A stretch of 64,000 bases of DNA from SKLM01 sp964514285 (GTDB taxonomy: Bacteria; Chloroflexota; Anaerolineae; B4-G1). The stretch covers positions 5,023 to 69,022 of the forward strand of contig CAZEQC010000010.1 of assembly GCA_964514285.1 (NCBI GenBank), given 5' to 3'. The position numbers were made by a program, and so were the translations under genes. This document shows, piece by piece, positions 50,470 to 58,274 of this stretch. The notes under the pieces were generated by a model. That model had not been told where the DNA came from. It made no database searches and saw nothing but the letters and a program-made list of their open reading frames with translations. Within the stretch, counting starts at the first letter, position 1. Each line of letters opens with the position of its first letter.

Positions 50470-53226
50470 ATGGCGGCGCCAGTCCTTCATCAGACGCAGG
50501 CCTTCGGCGGGCCGATGGTGGGAGCGGACCGCCGGGAGCGTGTTCTCTTGCTCCTGGCGGCGGCCTTCGTGATCCTCACAGCTGTCACCCTCCACGTCGC
50601 CTACCCGCCTTTCGACCTCGGCCACCTGGTTATCACCGGTTCCGTCTTCCTGATCGCCTTCGCCACGGCCCATTTGGCGCTGTGCCATCATCTGCCGGGC
50701 CGCGATCCCTTTCTGCTTCCCACCGCTGCGCTTCTAAGCGGGTGGGGGCTGCTGGTGGTGGGCCGCGTGGCGCCCAGCTTCCTGCCGCGACAGGCCACTT
50801 GGCTGCTGGTGGGGACGCTGGCCATGCTGGCCGTCGTCGAGGTGGGGCGGGACCTGCGCTGGCTACAGCGGTACCGCTATACCTGGCTGGTGGCGGGGCT
50901 GGCGCTTCTGGCCGCCACGCTGATCCTGGGGGTTAACCCCTCGGGGTCGGGCCCTCGACTCTGGCTGGGTCTCGGCGGCGCCTATTTCCAGCCGTCGGAG
51001 CCCCTCAAGTTGTTGATGGTGGTCTTCCTGGCCTCCTACCTGGCCGACAGGCGGAAGCTGCTGGTCTCGGAAGGGTGGAAGGTGGGGCCGATCCGGCTGC
51101 CCGCGCCGGCCTACGCGGGTCCGCTGGTAGTGATGTTCGGTCTGGCCGTCCTGTTACTGGCTGCGCAGCAGGATCTGGGCGCCGCCATGCTTTTCTTCCT
51201 CACTTTCCTCTCCATGCTCTACCTGGCGACGGCCCGCTGGGGTTACGTCGCTGCCGGATTGGCCCTCTTCGCCGGGGCCGGCGTGGCGGGCTACGCGCTG
51301 TCCTTGCGGCTGGCGCGGCGCGTCGATGCCTGGATCAACCCCTGGTCCGCCGCCGCCGACTGGTCCTTCCAGATCGTCCAATCTCTGCTCGCCTTCGGCG
51401 CCGGCGGCGTCCTGGGTGAGGGTCTGGGCCTGGGGCGGCCGACGTTCATCCCCGCGGTGCACACGGACTTCACCTTTGCCGCGATCGGCGAGTCCTTCGG
51501 GCTGGTCGGCCTGCTGGCCGTCATCGGCCTTTACGCCGTGCTCCTTCTGCGTGGCTTCCGGGCAGCGGCCCGCGCCGGGCGGACCTTCGAGCGCTATCTG
51601 GCCGCCGGCCTGACGGCGGGATTGATCATCCAGGCCTGGGTCATCATGGCCGCCAACGTGAAGCTGGCGCCCATCGCCGGCGTGACCCTGCCCTTCCTCT
51701 CCTATGGGGGCTCGTCGCTCCTCTCCACCTTTATCGCGCTGGGGCTGCTGCTGCGCATCTCGGGGCGGGCAAACCGGCGGGTCAACAGCTCCCCTGGCAC
51801 CAGTGCCACGCGCCGGTCGATCTACCGCACGGCGGCGGCGCTGGCGGCGGCGCTGGCCCTGCTGGCCGCCTTCTGCGGCTACTGGACCGTGGTGCGGTCC
51901 GACTGGCTGGTGGCCCGGGAGGACAACCCTCGTCGGGTCGCCTACGAGCGCCGCATCGTCCGCGGGCGGGTGCTCGATCGCCACGGCGAGGCCCTGGCGA
52001 GCGTCCGGGTGGGACCGTCAGGCCTGGTCACCCGCACCTATCCCCTGCCGGAGGCGGCCCCGGTGGTGGGCTACGCCAGCCTCCGCTATGGAAGCGGCGG
52101 CGTCGAGGCCGCCTTCGACGAGGTTCTGCGGGGGGAAGCGGGACGCGGGGCTCTGGAAACCTGGTGGGCGGAGCTCCTCCACCGCGCGCCGCAGGGGCGG
52201 GACGTGCAGCTGACGTTGGACGCCGGCCTCCAGCGGCGGGCCGAGGAGGCACTGGCGGGAGGGGCCGGCGCGGCGGTCCTCCTGGAGGTCCCGACGGGGC
52301 AGGTGCTGGCCATGGGCAGCACCCCCACCTTCGACCCCGCGCGGCTGGGTGAGGCGTGGGAGCAGTTGCGGGAGGACCCCTCCGCCCCGCTGTTGAACCG
52401 GGCGACGCAGGGCCTCTACCAGCCCGGGGCCGCGCTGCAGACGGTGGTGGTCGCCGAGGCCCTCCATCGGGGTGTCATCGACGACCTGGAGGGCGACGTC
52501 GGCTCGGCTTTGACGGAGCGCATCGCCGTCGACGGTTTCGAGGTGGGCTGCAGCGTGCCCCCTGAAGGCGCCCCGACGCTGGCCCACGCCTACGCTGCCG
52601 GCTGTCCCGCGCCGATCCGCGACCTGGGTCGATGGCTGGGCGCGGATGGCCTGGCGGAGGCTGTGGCGCGGTGGCGGCTGACGGTGCCGCCTCCGCTGGG
52701 GATCCCCACCGAGTCGTCGGATTGGAGTCGCTCAGACCTCTCCTCTCGCTCCTCAGTGGAGGAGGAGGCGGTGGGGCAGGGGGCGCTGACGGTGACCCCG
52801 CTCCAGATGGCGCGGGTGGCGGCGACGGTGGCTAACGGAGGCGAGATGCCGGATCCTCGGCTGGCCCTGCGGGTGCAGGACAGCGACGGCGGCTGGCGGT
52901 CGGCCGCGGCCGAGGGGGGCGACGAGGTCGAGCGAATCCTCTCCGCCGCCGATGCCCAACGGCTCCTCGCCACCTGGCGGCGATGGGATGTTTCGGGTCA
53001 CGGAGACATCTTGGGGCACGGCGGCGTCGCCGTTGCCGGCGAGGGGGCGCCCCACGCCTGGTTCCTCGGCGTGGCTCCGGCCGGTGCGGCCCCGCGCTAT
53101 GCGGTGGCGGTGCTGGTGGAGCACACGGAGGAGCGCGGCCAGGCCACGGCCATCGGCCGGGAGCTGCTGGAGGCGGCGCTGGCGGTCTCCCCCTCACCTA
53201 ACCTCTCCCCCGGGGGAGAGGGATAG
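50470..53226 (+). CDS. FtsW/RodA glycosyltransferase fused to a degenerate class B PBP domain
   Basis: This 918-residue protein has two parts. Residues 1-435 are a SEDS protein (peptidoglycan polymerase) with about ten helices and intact family blocks: QPSEPLKLLMVVFLASYLADR, AAQQDLGAAMLFFLTF, VHTDFTFAAIGESFGLVG (catalytic Asp region) and SYGGSSLLSTFIALGLL. A new helix (about 455-480) then leads into a PBP2/PbpA-like region: RRIVRGRVLDRHGEALA, the dimerisation part, and a transpeptidase fold (GALTVTPLQMARVAATVANGG, HAWFLGVAP). The catalytic motifs are gone: S-x-x-K reads QPGAALQT (Ala654, Gln657), S-x-N reads AAGCPAP, and K-T-G reads GGVAVAGEG. The PBP part is therefore probably a non-enzymatic partner that activates the fused polymerase. 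It starts 7 bases after mtnP. Confidence 0.88.
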   Translation: MAAPVLHQTQAFGGPMVGADRRERVLLLLAAAFVILTAVTLHVAYPPFDLGHLVITGSVFLIAFATAHLALCHHLPGRDPFLLPTAALLSGWGLLVVGRVAPSFLPRQATWLLVGTLAMLAVVEVGRDLRWLQRYRYTWLVAGLALLAATLILGVNPSGSGPRLWLGLGGAYFQPSEPLKLLMVVFLASYLADRRKLLVSEGWKVGPIRLPAPAYAGPLVVMFGLAVLLLAAQQDLGAAMLFFLTFLSMLYLATARWGYVAAGLALFAGAGVAGYALSLRLARRVDAWINPWSAAADWSFQIVQSLLAFGAGGVLGEGLGLGRPTFIPAVHTDFTFAAIGESFGLVGLLAVIGLYAVLLLRGFRAAARAGRTFERYLAAGLTAGLIIQAWVIMAANVKLAPIAGVTLPFLSYGGSSLLSTFIALGLLLRISGRANRRVNSSPGTSATRRSIYRTAAALAAALALLAAFCGYWTVVRSDWLVAREDNPRRVAYERRIVRGRVLDRHGEALASVRVGPSGLVTRTYPLPEAAPVVGYASLRYGSGGVEAAFDEVLRGEAGRGALETWWAELLHRAPQGRDVQLTLDAGLQRRAEEALAGGAGAAVLLEVPTGQVLAMGSTPTFDPARLGEAWEQLREDPSAPLLNRATQGLYQPGAALQTVVVAEALHRGVIDDLEGDVGSALTERIAVDGFEVGCSVPPEGAPTLAHAYAAGCPAPIRDLGRWLGADGLAEAVARWRLTVPPPLGIPTESSDWSRSDLSSRSSVEEEAVGQGALTVTPLQMARVAATVANGGEMPDPRLALRVQDSDGGWRSAAAEGGDEVERILSAADAQRLLATWRRWDVSGHGDILGHGGVAVAGEGAPHAWFLGVAPAGAAPRYAVAVLVEHTEERGQATAIGRELLEAALAVSPSPNLSPGGEG

Positions 53227-53340
53227 GCTTTCACCCCTCTCGGGCCCGCTCCGCTGGGTTCAGTCTTGTCCCCAGGGGGGAGGGGGATAGGCTGGTTCTG
53301 CCTCAGATGGTTTGGTTCTCTCTCCTGAGGGAGAGGGGGT
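53200..53340. repeat. REP-like palindrome cluster after the FtsW-PBP gene
   Basis: CCTCTCCCCC (53202-53211) followed directly by GGGGGAGAGG (53212-53221) forms a perfect palindrome that supplies the last codons of the gene (product ends NLSPGGEG). Further G/C-rich inverted arms follow (CCCCAGGGGGG near 53272; CTCTCC-TGAG-GGAGAG near 53320). The cluster lies between two converging genes, so it may also act in termination. Confidence 0.65.
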
Positions 53341-53385
53341 GTGGCTTTGGGGCGGCGTGAGTTCTTGGGATGGTGGGGGGGCGCG

Positions 53386-55371
53386 CTACGGGCCTGGCTC
53401 CCGGGATGCCAGCTCCACGTACTCCTGCTTCACCACTTCCCTCTCCACGTCGAACATGTCGAGAAGCTCGCCCATCAACTCCGCCTTCCGCTCGGCGTCG
53501 TGCGCCGACCAGGTGCGGCTCTTGATCTCCAGGAAGACTCCGGGCAGCTCTGGCTTCGTCACCCGATCGAGGTTGATGGCGAAGTCCGTCCCGCCGTAGC
53601 GGATGTGGTACCGCCGCCGGTCCTTGTGCACCTTCAACTCGTCCATCGGCTGGAAATACTCCCGGTAGAAGCGCCGGCTGTGGACCGCCGGGGCGTCGAA
53701 GCGTGACCGGGAGAGGAGGATGGAGCGGGTGAACTCCCGCTCCTTCGTCTCTCCGATCAGGGTGAGTCGGTAGACGATGTCGTCGACGTTGCTGTCCTCG
53801 TCCAGGACCTCGTCCTCGCGGTAGCGGAGGCGGCTCGTCTCCACGTCTCCGAAGAGGAAGTAGGTGTCGTACTGGTGCCGCCACGACGAGCGCACCACGG
53901 GCACCTCGTCGCTCCCCAGCACCGCCTCCATCGGGGAGGCGTCGTCGAGGTGGACCTTGACCTGGACCTCGAAGGTCTCCACGCGGTCCACGCCGCCGAT
54001 GGCGACCAGCTTGCTCAGCACGCTCTCCTCGCGCTCCATCAGGAACTGGTCGATGCGGCGCGCTGTCTTGACCGCCCTTCGCTTCAGCTCCTCCGCGTCC
54101 AGCGTCAGCAGCTCCCGGTCCCGCAGCAGCCATCGGCCGTCGCAGAGGACGTGGCGCACGTCCCAGCTCTTGCCGGAGTAGACGATCAGCGAGTAGATGC
54201 TGTCCGGACGGCGATGGAACTGGGGGGTGAGATGGAGTCGATCCAGGTCCACCACGGCGACGTCCGCGCGCTTTCCTACCTCCAGGGAGCCGGTGCGGTC
54301 GGCGATGTGGAGCGCCTCGGCGCCCAGCCGGGTGGCCATGGCGAGCGCCTGGCGGGCCGGCAGGGCGGTGGGGTCCTCGGTGGCGCCTTTGGCGAGCAGC
54401 GCCGCCAGCCGCACCTCCTCGAACATGTCGAGATCGTTGTTGCTGGCCGCCCCGTCGGTCCCGATCGCGACGGGTATCCCCAGGGCCATCATCTTGGCCA
54501 CCGGCGCGAAGCCGCTGGAGAGCTTCAGGTTGCTGGACGGGTTATGGGCGATGCCAGCCCTGCGGCTGCGGAGGGTGCGCAGCTCGCTCTCCTCCAGATG
54601 GACGCAGTGGTGGGCCGTCACCTTGGCCTCGAAGAGCCCCTGCCGGTCGAGCCAGGGCACGACGGCCATATCGCGCGCCTCGAGGTGCTCCTGGACCTCT
54701 TGCTCCGTCTCCGCCACGTGGATGTGGATGGGGACGTCGTGCTTCAGGGCCAGGGCCTTGCTCTGCTCCAACATCTCGGTCGTGGCGGTGTAGGCGGCGT
54801 GAGGCCCGATGGCCGGGACGATCAGCTCGTGCCCCGCCCAGCGGGCGACGAAATCGTGGGCCAGGCGGAGCCCCTCGTCGTAGCTGGCGGCGTCTGGCGT
54901 GGGGAACTTGAGGATCGACTGGGCGCAGACGGCCCGCATGCCGGCCTCGGCCGTGGCGTCGGCGACGGCCTCCTCGTAGTAGTACATGTCGCCGAAGCAG
55001 GTGACGCCGGAGCGGAGCATCTCGGCGCAGGCGATCTGAGCGCCCAGCCAGCAGAAGTCGGGCCGCACGAACTCCCGCTCCACGGGCATCATATAGCCCA
55101 TCAGCCAGACGTCGAGCCGCAGGTCGTCTGCCAGCCCGCGGAGCAGCGTCATGGGGGCGTGGGTGTGCCCGTTGATCAGCCCCGGCATCACGGCGCATCC
55201 GGAGCAGTCGATCACCTCGTCGGCCGTATGCGACGCAGTCACCTCGTCGGCCGGGCCGACGACGGCGATAGCGCCGTCCTGGATGCCCACGGCGCCCGGC
55301 GAGAAGAGGTCGAAGCTCTCGTTCATAGTGAGGACATCGCCGCCGGTGAGGATCAGATCGATCTCTTTCAT
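53386..55371 (-). CDS. MTA/SAH deaminase fused to a CYTH domain
   Basis: This 661-residue protein has two domains. Residues 1-430 are an amidohydrolase of the MtaD/TrzN type: LINGHTHAPMTLLRGLADDL (metal His pair), HIHVAETEQEVQEHLEA, TAHHCVHLEESEL, AHNPSSNLKLSSGFAPV and GIPVAIGTDGAASNND (metal Asp). Such enzymes deaminate methylthioadenosine or S-adenosylhomocysteine. Residues about 450-655 are a CYTH (triphosphate tunnel) domain: FEVQVKVHL in place of the usual E-x-E-x-K, RLRYRED, YRLTLIGETKERE, HKDRRRYHIRYGG, FAINLDRV and GVFLEIKSRTW. CYTH proteins cleave triphosphates such as thiamine-PPP or inorganic triphosphate, or cyclise ATP. The frame is continuous across the junction. Loss of the second Glu may weaken one metal site. 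Confidence 0.85.
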   Translation of the reverse strand: MKEIDLILTGGDVLTMNESFDLFSPGAVGIQDGAIAVVGPADEVTASHTADEVIDCSGCAVMPGLINGHTHAPMTLLRGLADDLRLDVWLMGYMMPVEREFVRPDFCWLGAQIACAEMLRSGVTCFGDMYYYEEAVADATAEAGMRAVCAQSILKFPTPDAASYDEGLRLAHDFVARWAGHELIVPAIGPHAAYTATTEMLEQSKALALKHDVPIHIHVAETEQEVQEHLEARDMAVVPWLDRQGLFEAKVTAHHCVHLEESELRTLRSRRAGIAHNPSSNLKLSSGFAPVAKMMALGIPVAIGTDGAASNNDLDMFEEVRLAALLAKGATEDPTALPARQALAMATRLGAEALHIADRTGSLEVGKRADVAVVDLDRLHLTPQFHRRPDSIYSLIVYSGKSWDVRHVLCDGRWLLRDRELLTLDAEELKRRAVKTARRIDQFLMEREESVLSKLVAIGGVDRVETFEVQVKVHLDDASPMEAVLGSDEVPVVRSSWRHQYDTYFLFGDVETSRLRYREDEVLDEDSNVDDIVYRLTLIGETKEREFTRSILLSRSRFDAPAVHSRRFYREYFQPMDELKVHKDRRRYHIRYGGTDFAINLDRVTKPELPGVFLEIKSRTWSAHDAERKAELMGELLDMFDVEREVVKQEYVELASREPGP

Positions 55372-55525
55372 AGAGTGACTCCCTGAATTGCAGAAGCTGG
55401 CCGATGGGGCAGGCCCTCGGCGTCGTGATTGAGGCTTTGATTATAGCCCCAGTTCGGCGAGCGTGCAATTTGGACCTCAGAACACGGATCGCGGGAAAGC
55501 AACGGATTGAGAAGCGGTACCTATT

Positions 55526-55626
55526 CACCTTGTGGCTCTCATGCTCTAGCCGGATTCGCAACCCGACGATTTCGCGCCCAAGACCGCGGATCACGGATCC
55601 GCTGGGAGCAGCAGGTGAACAGTTAC
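55526..55626. repeat. Intergenic repeat element, copy B (upstream of the EEP gene)
   Basis: This 101-bp counterpart of 44554-44669 shares its start (CACCTTGTGGC), middle blocks and end (GCTGGGAGCAGCAGGTGAAC, then AGTTAC). In this copy GCGGATC-ACG-GATCCGC forms a local hairpin, and about 15-20 bases present in copy A are missing. The flanking 408-base gap otherwise contains only a promoter for the downstream gene. Confidence 0.75.
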
Positions 55627-55696
55627 GAGAAGCGGTTCTATGGTAGGTCCTGGCGCCGGCTCCTTTTGCCCAGGTGTTCCATTTCCTTAAAAATCA

Positions 55697-55725
55697 TTGC
55701 AAAGCCGCCCCTGATATGATAGAAT
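55697..55725 (+). promoter_or_regulatory. Promoter of the endonuclease/exonuclease/phosphatase-family gene
   Basis: TTGCAA at 55697-55702 and TAGAAT at 55720-55725, spacer 17 bases; TATGAT overlaps at 55715. Transcription would start near 55732, about 48 bases before the ATG. Confidence 0.5.
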
Positions 55726-55779
55726 GGGACTGACAAAGGACGACGTGGATGGTGAGGCCCTAGCCTCGAAGGAGTGATC

Positions 55780-56754
55780 ATGCCTCGCATAACGGATCAA
55801 CCCCCCGCTGCGATCGCCCAGGAGCTGGCCGAGTTAGACCTGGCCCTGGACGACGCCATTCCGGCCAAGGCCCTCGATCGCAACCTGCTCATCGCCACCT
55901 GGAACATCCGGGCCTTCGGTAACTTGACCAAGAAGTGGCAGGCCGACGAGGACGACAGCCCCAAGCGCGACTTCCACGCCCTGCATGCCATCACGCGCAT
56001 CGTCTCCCGCTTCGACGTGATCGCCGTCCAGGAGGTGAGCGGCAACCTGCGGGCGCTCCGCTACATGATGGAGCTCCTCGGTCCACACTGGAGCTTCATC
56101 CTCTCCGACGTGACGCGCGGCGCGCCGGGGAACGGCGAGCGCCTGGCCTTCCTCTTCGACACCCGCCGCGTCCAGCTCTCCGGGCTGGCCTGCGAGCTGG
56201 TCGTGCCCCAGGAGGAGCTGGACCGCATCAATGCTGACGCGCTCCATCAGCAGTTCGCCCGCACGCCCTACGCGGTGAGCTTCCTCGCCGGCGGCAAGAC
56301 CTTTATCCTGGTCACGCTCCACGTGATCTACGGTGAGCGGCCGGAGGAGCGTGTGCCGGAGTTGAAGGCCATCGCCGACTGGCTGGCGGGATGGGCCCGG
56401 GAGATCAACACCTGGGGCCACAACCTGATCGCCCTGGGCGACTTCAACATCGACCGCCACGGCGACGCGCTCTACGAAGCTTTCACCTCCACCGGCCTCT
56501 CGGTGCCGAAAGACCTGCAAGAGATCCCCCGTACCATCTTCAGCGACCCAGAGGACCCGACGTTCTACGATCAGATCGCCTGGTTCACCGAGAAGGAGAA
56601 AGATCGACCTGCGCTCTCCCTGGCGTACGTCAAGGGTGGCAGTTTCGAGTTCCCTGAGCATACGCTGACGGGGTTAGATCTGAGTCCCTTCGAGCTTTCG
56701 TGGCGCATCTCGGACCATTACCCGCTGTGGACCGAGTTTTGGATGCGGGAGTAG
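55780..56754 (+). CDS. Endonuclease/exonuclease/phosphatase family protein
   Basis: This 324-residue DNase I-fold protein has the family metal and catalytic motifs: LIATWNIRAFG (Asn), VIAVQEVSGN (Glu), LVTLHVIYG (His), LIALGDFNID (Asp-x-Asn) and RISDHYPLWTEF (Asp-His pair). All key residues are present, so it is probably active on a phosphodiester or phosphomonoester. No signal peptide is present. ATG 55780 lies five bases after GAAGGAG; the in-frame GTG at 55774 is too close. The 378-base gap downstream contains an inverted repeat and the next gene's promoter. Confidence 0.88.
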   Translation: MPRITDQPPAAIAQELAELDLALDDAIPAKALDRNLLIATWNIRAFGNLTKKWQADEDDSPKRDFHALHAITRIVSRFDVIAVQEVSGNLRALRYMMELLGPHWSFILSDVTRGAPGNGERLAFLFDTRRVQLSGLACELVVPQEELDRINADALHQQFARTPYAVSFLAGGKTFILVTLHVIYGERPEERVPELKAIADWLAGWAREINTWGHNLIALGDFNIDRHGDALYEAFTSTGLSVPKDLQEIPRTIFSDPEDPTFYDQIAWFTEKEKDRPALSLAYVKGGSFEFPEHTLTGLDLSPFELSWRISDHYPLWTEFWMRE

Positions 56755-56843
56755 CGCCCTAAGCGATGTAGGTCGGGCGAGGCGGTCTCCGCCCCCATAC
56801 CCGACGGCGTAGGCGCTTCAACAACTGAAGAAGTCCCACCTGG

Positions 56844-56885
56844 AGCCGCGGCGTTGGGCTGTCCTCTTCGTCTATCGCCGCGGCT
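56844..56885. repeat. 10-bp inverted repeat in intergenic gap
   Basis: AGCCGCGGCG (56844-56853) and CGCCGCGGCT (56876-56885) are exact complements around a 22-base spacer. No T-run follows. It may be a weak terminator or stability hairpin after the upstream gene. Confidence 0.45.
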
Positions 56886-57040
56886 GCTTATGCACGGTCT
56901 TCGCGTGCTCCCCATTTTCCCTTTGCCCATCGAGGCTTTTTACCCCGCTGCGTCGGGCTGCGCGGGGCTGCCCACGTCTTCGTCCCGGGATCCCTTCTGG
57001 CTATTACGATAGATTTGTCAATAAGTTGTAAAACTAACCC

Positions 57041-57069
57041 TTGACAAAACCTGTCATTTGTGATACAAT
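57041..57069 (+). promoter_or_regulatory. Promoter of the FAS1 lipoprotein gene
   Basis: TTGACA at 57041-57046 and TACAAT at 57064-57069, spacer 17 bases, inside an AT-rich stretch that stands out from its surroundings. A small hairpin GTGC-TAAAAA-GCAC (57104-57117) lies in the predicted 5' UTR before the AGGAGAGGTG ribosome binding site. Confidence 0.8.
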
Positions 57070-57132
57070 TATTTTACACTTAGAGGACAAGCTTTAGACA
57101 TGCGTGCTAAAAAGCACGATAGGAGAGGTGAG

Positions 57133-58104
57133 ATGAACAAGCTAAAAGTCGTTTCGGTTTTCGCAGTTCTGGCGCTCTTGATATCGGCCTGTGCTGCATT
57201 GGCGCCTGCCCCTGAGCCAACGCCTGAGCCGACCCCGACACCGGAGCCACCGCCAACGGAGGCCCCCGCAGACATCGTGGACACGGCCATCGCGGCGGGG
57301 AGTTTTGAGACGCTGGTGACGGCGGTGCAGGCGGCGGAGCTGGAGGGCGCGCTGCGGGGCGAGGGGCCGTTCACGGTCTTCGCGCCGACGGACGAGGCCT
57401 TCGCGGCGCTGCCGGAGGGGACGGTAGAGGCGCTGCTGGAGGACCCGACAGGGGACCTGGCGCAGATCCTGCTGTACCACGTGGTGCCGGGCCGGGTGAT
57501 GGCGGCGGACGTGAGCGACGGTTTGGAAGCGGAGACGCTGCAGGGGTCGACGGTGAGCTTCTCGGTGACGGATGGTGGGGTGCAGATCAACGACGCCAAC
57601 ATCGTGAGCACCGACATCGAGGCCTCCAACGGCGTGATCCACGTCATCGACGCAGTGATCCTGCCGGAGGCGGAGGAGAGCGAGGCGATGGAACAGGACA
57701 TCGTGGACACGGCCATCGCGGCGGGGAGCTTTGAGACGCTGGTGACGGCGGTGCAGGCGGCGGAGCTGGAGGGCGCGCTGCGGGGCGAGGGGCCGTTCAC
57801 GGTCTTCGCGCCGACGGACGAGGCCTTCGCGGCGCTGCCGGAGGGGACGGTAGAGGCGCTGCTGGAGGACCCGACAGGGGACCTGGCGCAGATCCTGCTG
57901 TACCACGTGGTGCCGGGCCGGGTGATGGCGGCGGACGTGAGCGACGGTTTGGAAGCGGAGACGCTGCAGGGGTCGACGGTGAGCTTCTCGGTGACGGATG
58001 GTGGGGTGCAGATCAACGACGCCAACATCGTGAGCACCGACATCGAGGCCTCCAACGGCGTGATCCACGTCATCGACGCGGTGATCCTACCGCCCGAGAT
58101 GTAG
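57133..58104 (+). CDS. Lipoprotein with two nearly identical FAS1 (fasciclin) domains
   Basis: This 323-residue exported lipoprotein has the signal peptide MNKLKVVSVFAVLALLISAC with Cys20 as the lipidation site, and a Pro/Glu/Thr linker (residues about 24-46). Two FAS1 domains follow (about 47-178 and 189-320), each with FETLVTAVQAAELEGAL, the H1 motif FTVFAPTDEAFAAL, LLYHVVPGRVMAADV and the H2 region NGVIHVIDAVILP. FAS1 domains mediate adhesion. The two domains are almost identical in DNA, so the duplication is recent. The start is ATG 57133, behind AGGAGAGGTG; an in-frame ATG at 57100 lies before that site. Confidence 0.93.
   Translation: MNKLKVVSVFAVLALLISACAALAPAPEPTPEPTPTPEPPPTEAPADIVDTAIAAGSFETLVTAVQAAELEGALRGEGPFTVFAPTDEAFAALPEGTVEALLEDPTGDLAQILLYHVVPGRVMAADVSDGLEAETLQGSTVSFSVTDGGVQINDANIVSTDIEASNGVIHVIDAVILPEAEESEAMEQDIVDTAIAAGSFETLVTAVQAAELEGALRGEGPFTVFAPTDEAFAALPEGTVEALLEDPTGDLAQILLYHVVPGRVMAADVSDGLEAETLQGSTVSFSVTDGGVQINDANIVSTDIEASNGVIHVIDAVILPPEM
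57271..58092 (+). repeat. Near-perfect 396-bp direct repeat encoding FAS1 domains
   Basis: 57271-57666 and 57697-58092 align without gaps at an offset of 426 bases. By eye only three differences are seen: one synonymous T/C near the start and two third-position changes near the end. They are separated by a 30-base linker coding for acidic residues. Confidence 0.9.
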
Positions 58105-58173
58105 AGCTCTAGCGGTAGACGTCTTTGTCGAACAGATCGGCCGTAAGCAAGCCGGTCTGTTCTCAACCTTCAC

Positions 58174-58208
58174 CTGAACGCCTGGACCAAGAGCCCGGGC
58201 GTTCTTTT
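58174..58208 (+). terminator. Terminator after the FAS1 gene
   Basis: GAACGCC (58176-58182) pairs with GGCGTTC (58198-58204), followed by TTTT. A second hairpin (AACAGATCGGC with GCCGGTCTGTT, about 58132-58162) lies just upstream. They separate this gene from the converging GH31 gene. Confidence 0.75.
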
Positions 58209-58274
58209 GGTATCTGGAAGAGGTAGGAGGGGGTGCGCCGGGTGCCGCTGCGCTTACGGGAACCTGCCGTACGC

